13,345 bases of DNA. Source: Dehalococcoidales bacterium (GTDB lineage Bacteria > Chloroflexota > Dehalococcoidia > Dehalococcoidales > UBA3254). Below, piece after piece: positions 12,861-13,345 of this stretch. A program made the translations under genes and the position numbers. The first letter of the stretch is position 1. Each line of letters starts with the position of its first letter. Under the pieces are notes generated by a model. It worked only from the letters and a program-made list of their open reading frames with translations, was not told where the DNA came from and did not search any database. The stretch lies in contig JAFGOB010000075.1 in NCBI GenBank assembly GCA_016926695.1, forward strand, positions 1 through 13,345. The letters run 5' to 3'.

Positions 12861-12934
12861 ATTTCTTTCACTAATTGTTCAAGTAACGCAATACATTTCG
12901 TTAAGCTCTCCAATATTCCCTTGTTATCGAGGTC
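12857..12934 (-). pseudogene. C-terminal fragment of the gene before the BKACE remnant
   Basis: The minus-strand reading DLDNKGILESLTKCIALLEQ plus five residues ends in a TGA that overlaps the BKACE ATG (ATGA), the coupling expected in an operon. The frame is closed upstream by a TGA at about 12935, so only this helical tail remains. Too short to assign to a family. Confidence 0.3.
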
Positions 12935-12945
12935 TCATAATAGGT

Positions 12946-13241
12946 CTGAGCTACGGTACGGCATAAGGTTGTTCATTGTTTGTGCTGAAGTACAGCTATA
13001 CTGGCGTTAAACTGACGGGCAACCTGAGCCAATACAAATCATGCAATCTGCTTGAACGTCAATTTTTTCTATTGATATTTCGGGCTTGATATAGTCTTTC
13101 TTTTGTTTCTGTTCCATGTTTGGTTCCTCCCAACCTTTTTTGTACCACACCGAAGCTGGCACAGTTTCTTTTCCGTCCGACTAAATCGAATGGAGCTTAT
13201 TTGAAATCGGCGCCCCTTGGTGCAGGGATACCGTAGCTCAG
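12946..13241. repeat. 13-bp inverted repeat bracketing the peptide ORF
   Basis: CTGAGCTACGGTA at 12946-12958 is an exact inverted copy of TACCGTAGCTCAG at 13229-13241. The two copies enclose the small Cys-rich ORF. The sequence contains GTAGCTCAG, which is also the usual start of a tRNA D-arm, so tRNA-derived debris is one explanation; neither copy continues as a foldable tRNA. Confidence 0.35.
13007..13117 (-). CDS. Candidate RiPP precursor peptide, 36 aa, three Cys
   Basis: A short minus-strand ORF with a strong ribosome-binding site: GGGAGG, 8 bp before the ATG at 13117. The first half is charged and reads YIKPEISIEKIDV, similar to the leader pattern Y-x-KP-x-[IL]-x-[VI]-[EI]-x-[ID] of small clostridial-type modified peptides. 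The second half is a compact Cys/Gly/Ser tail, DCMICIGSGCPSV, with Cys25, Cys28 and Cys33. A charged leader followed by a short Cys/Ser/Gly core is the form of ribosomally made, post-translationally modified peptides such as thioether-bridged ones made by radical SAM enzymes. The C-terminus of a PqqD-like protein lies 146 bp upstream on the same strand, which supports this. No modifying enzyme is inside the window. A chance ORF is the alternative, but the RBS and composition speak against it. Confidence 0.6.
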   Translation of the reverse strand: MEQKQKKDYIKPEISIEKIDVQADCMICIGSGCPSV

Positions 13242-13263
13242 CCCATTAAAATTAGTGTTATTA

Positions 13264-13344
13264 CTATTCAACAAGTTTCATCTTTTCCAGACTCTGCAAT
13301 GTGGCGGAAACATCTTGATACAATTCTTCAAAACTGGCTGAAAA
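13264..13344 (-). CDS. C-terminus of a PqqD-like (RiPP recognition element) protein, partial
   Basis: The last 26 residues of a minus-strand gene that enters from beyond the right edge. It reads SASFEELYQDVSATLQSLEK and ends KLVE, then TAG. This fits the C-terminal helix of PqqD-family proteins (S-x-EEL-x2-DV-x3-L-x2-L-x4-LVE). Those are small winged-helix proteins that bind the leader of a precursor peptide and present it to a radical SAM or other enzyme. Only this helix is visible, so the assignment depends on pattern plus the adjoining peptide ORF. Between it and that ORF (13118-13263) I see no other gene. Confidence 0.5.
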   Translation of the reverse strand, partial: FSASFEELYQDVSATLQSLEKMKLVE

Positions 13345-13345
13345 C

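Noticed and set aside
12736..13010. Two overlapping hydrophobic plus-strand ORFs
   Set aside because: They are antisense to the BKACE remnant and the Cys-rich peptide region, which explain the sequence better.
1..13345. CRISPR array
   Set aside because: No regularly spaced repeats of 23-47 bp with unique spacers; the only long repeat is a 46-bp pair 2.4 kb apart.

Overview
The window is bacterial DNA: a CCA-encoding tRNA-Leu, Shine-Dalgarno-led genes, a lipobox lipoprotein and an IS3-family element. The host phylum cannot be fixed from the sequence. An anaerobe of Chloroflexota or Bacillota type would fit the RiPP-like peptide, the beta-keto-acid cleavage enzyme remnant and the compact GC-rich terminators, but this is a weak inference. 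TAG is an ordinary stop codon here (integrase, lipoprotein and the coiled-coil gene all end in it).

Region 1 (1-5568) is a compact integrative element beside tRNA-Leu(CAA). A tyrosine integrase points at the tRNA and is translationally coupled to an unrecognised cargo protein with a C-terminal zinc finger. Divergent from them runs a tight operon: Cro/C1-type repressor, excisionase-like HTH, small zinc-ribbon protein, a primase-polymerase/RecA-fold ATPase fusion, and a Zn/HTH protein. The divergent intergenic region carries four matching 10-11 bp operator half-sites. There are no capsid, packaging or conjugation genes, so it resembles a phage satellite or other integrative replicating element.

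Region 2 (5569-7952) holds one large secreted gluzincin-type lipoprotein (HELFH, then EATAD) with a hairpin after its stop codon. Upstream of it lies the 3' end of a second, broken tRNA gene (probably tRNA-Pro). A 46-bp terminator-bearing repeat brackets this region, at the end of region 1 and next to the tRNA stump.

Region 3 (7953-10425) has three minus-strand genes: a single-pass membrane protein, an acidic coiled-coil protein with a near-consensus promoter, and a TPR protein. The TPR gene follows directly on a compact predicted RNA fold ending in an intrinsic terminator.

Region 4 (10426-12950) is decayed. An IS3-family element with two in-frame amber codons in orfB sits among minus-strand gene fragments: a flavin-reductase-like remnant, the C-terminus of a small membrane protein, the N-terminus of a BKACE/DUF849 enzyme, and the C-terminus of the gene before it.

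Region 5 (13007-13345) is the most interesting. A 36-residue Cys-rich peptide ORF with a good ribosome-binding site lies directly downstream of what looks like the C-terminus of a PqqD-like RiPP recognition protein that runs off the window. This looks like the edge of a ribosomal peptide natural-product cluster.
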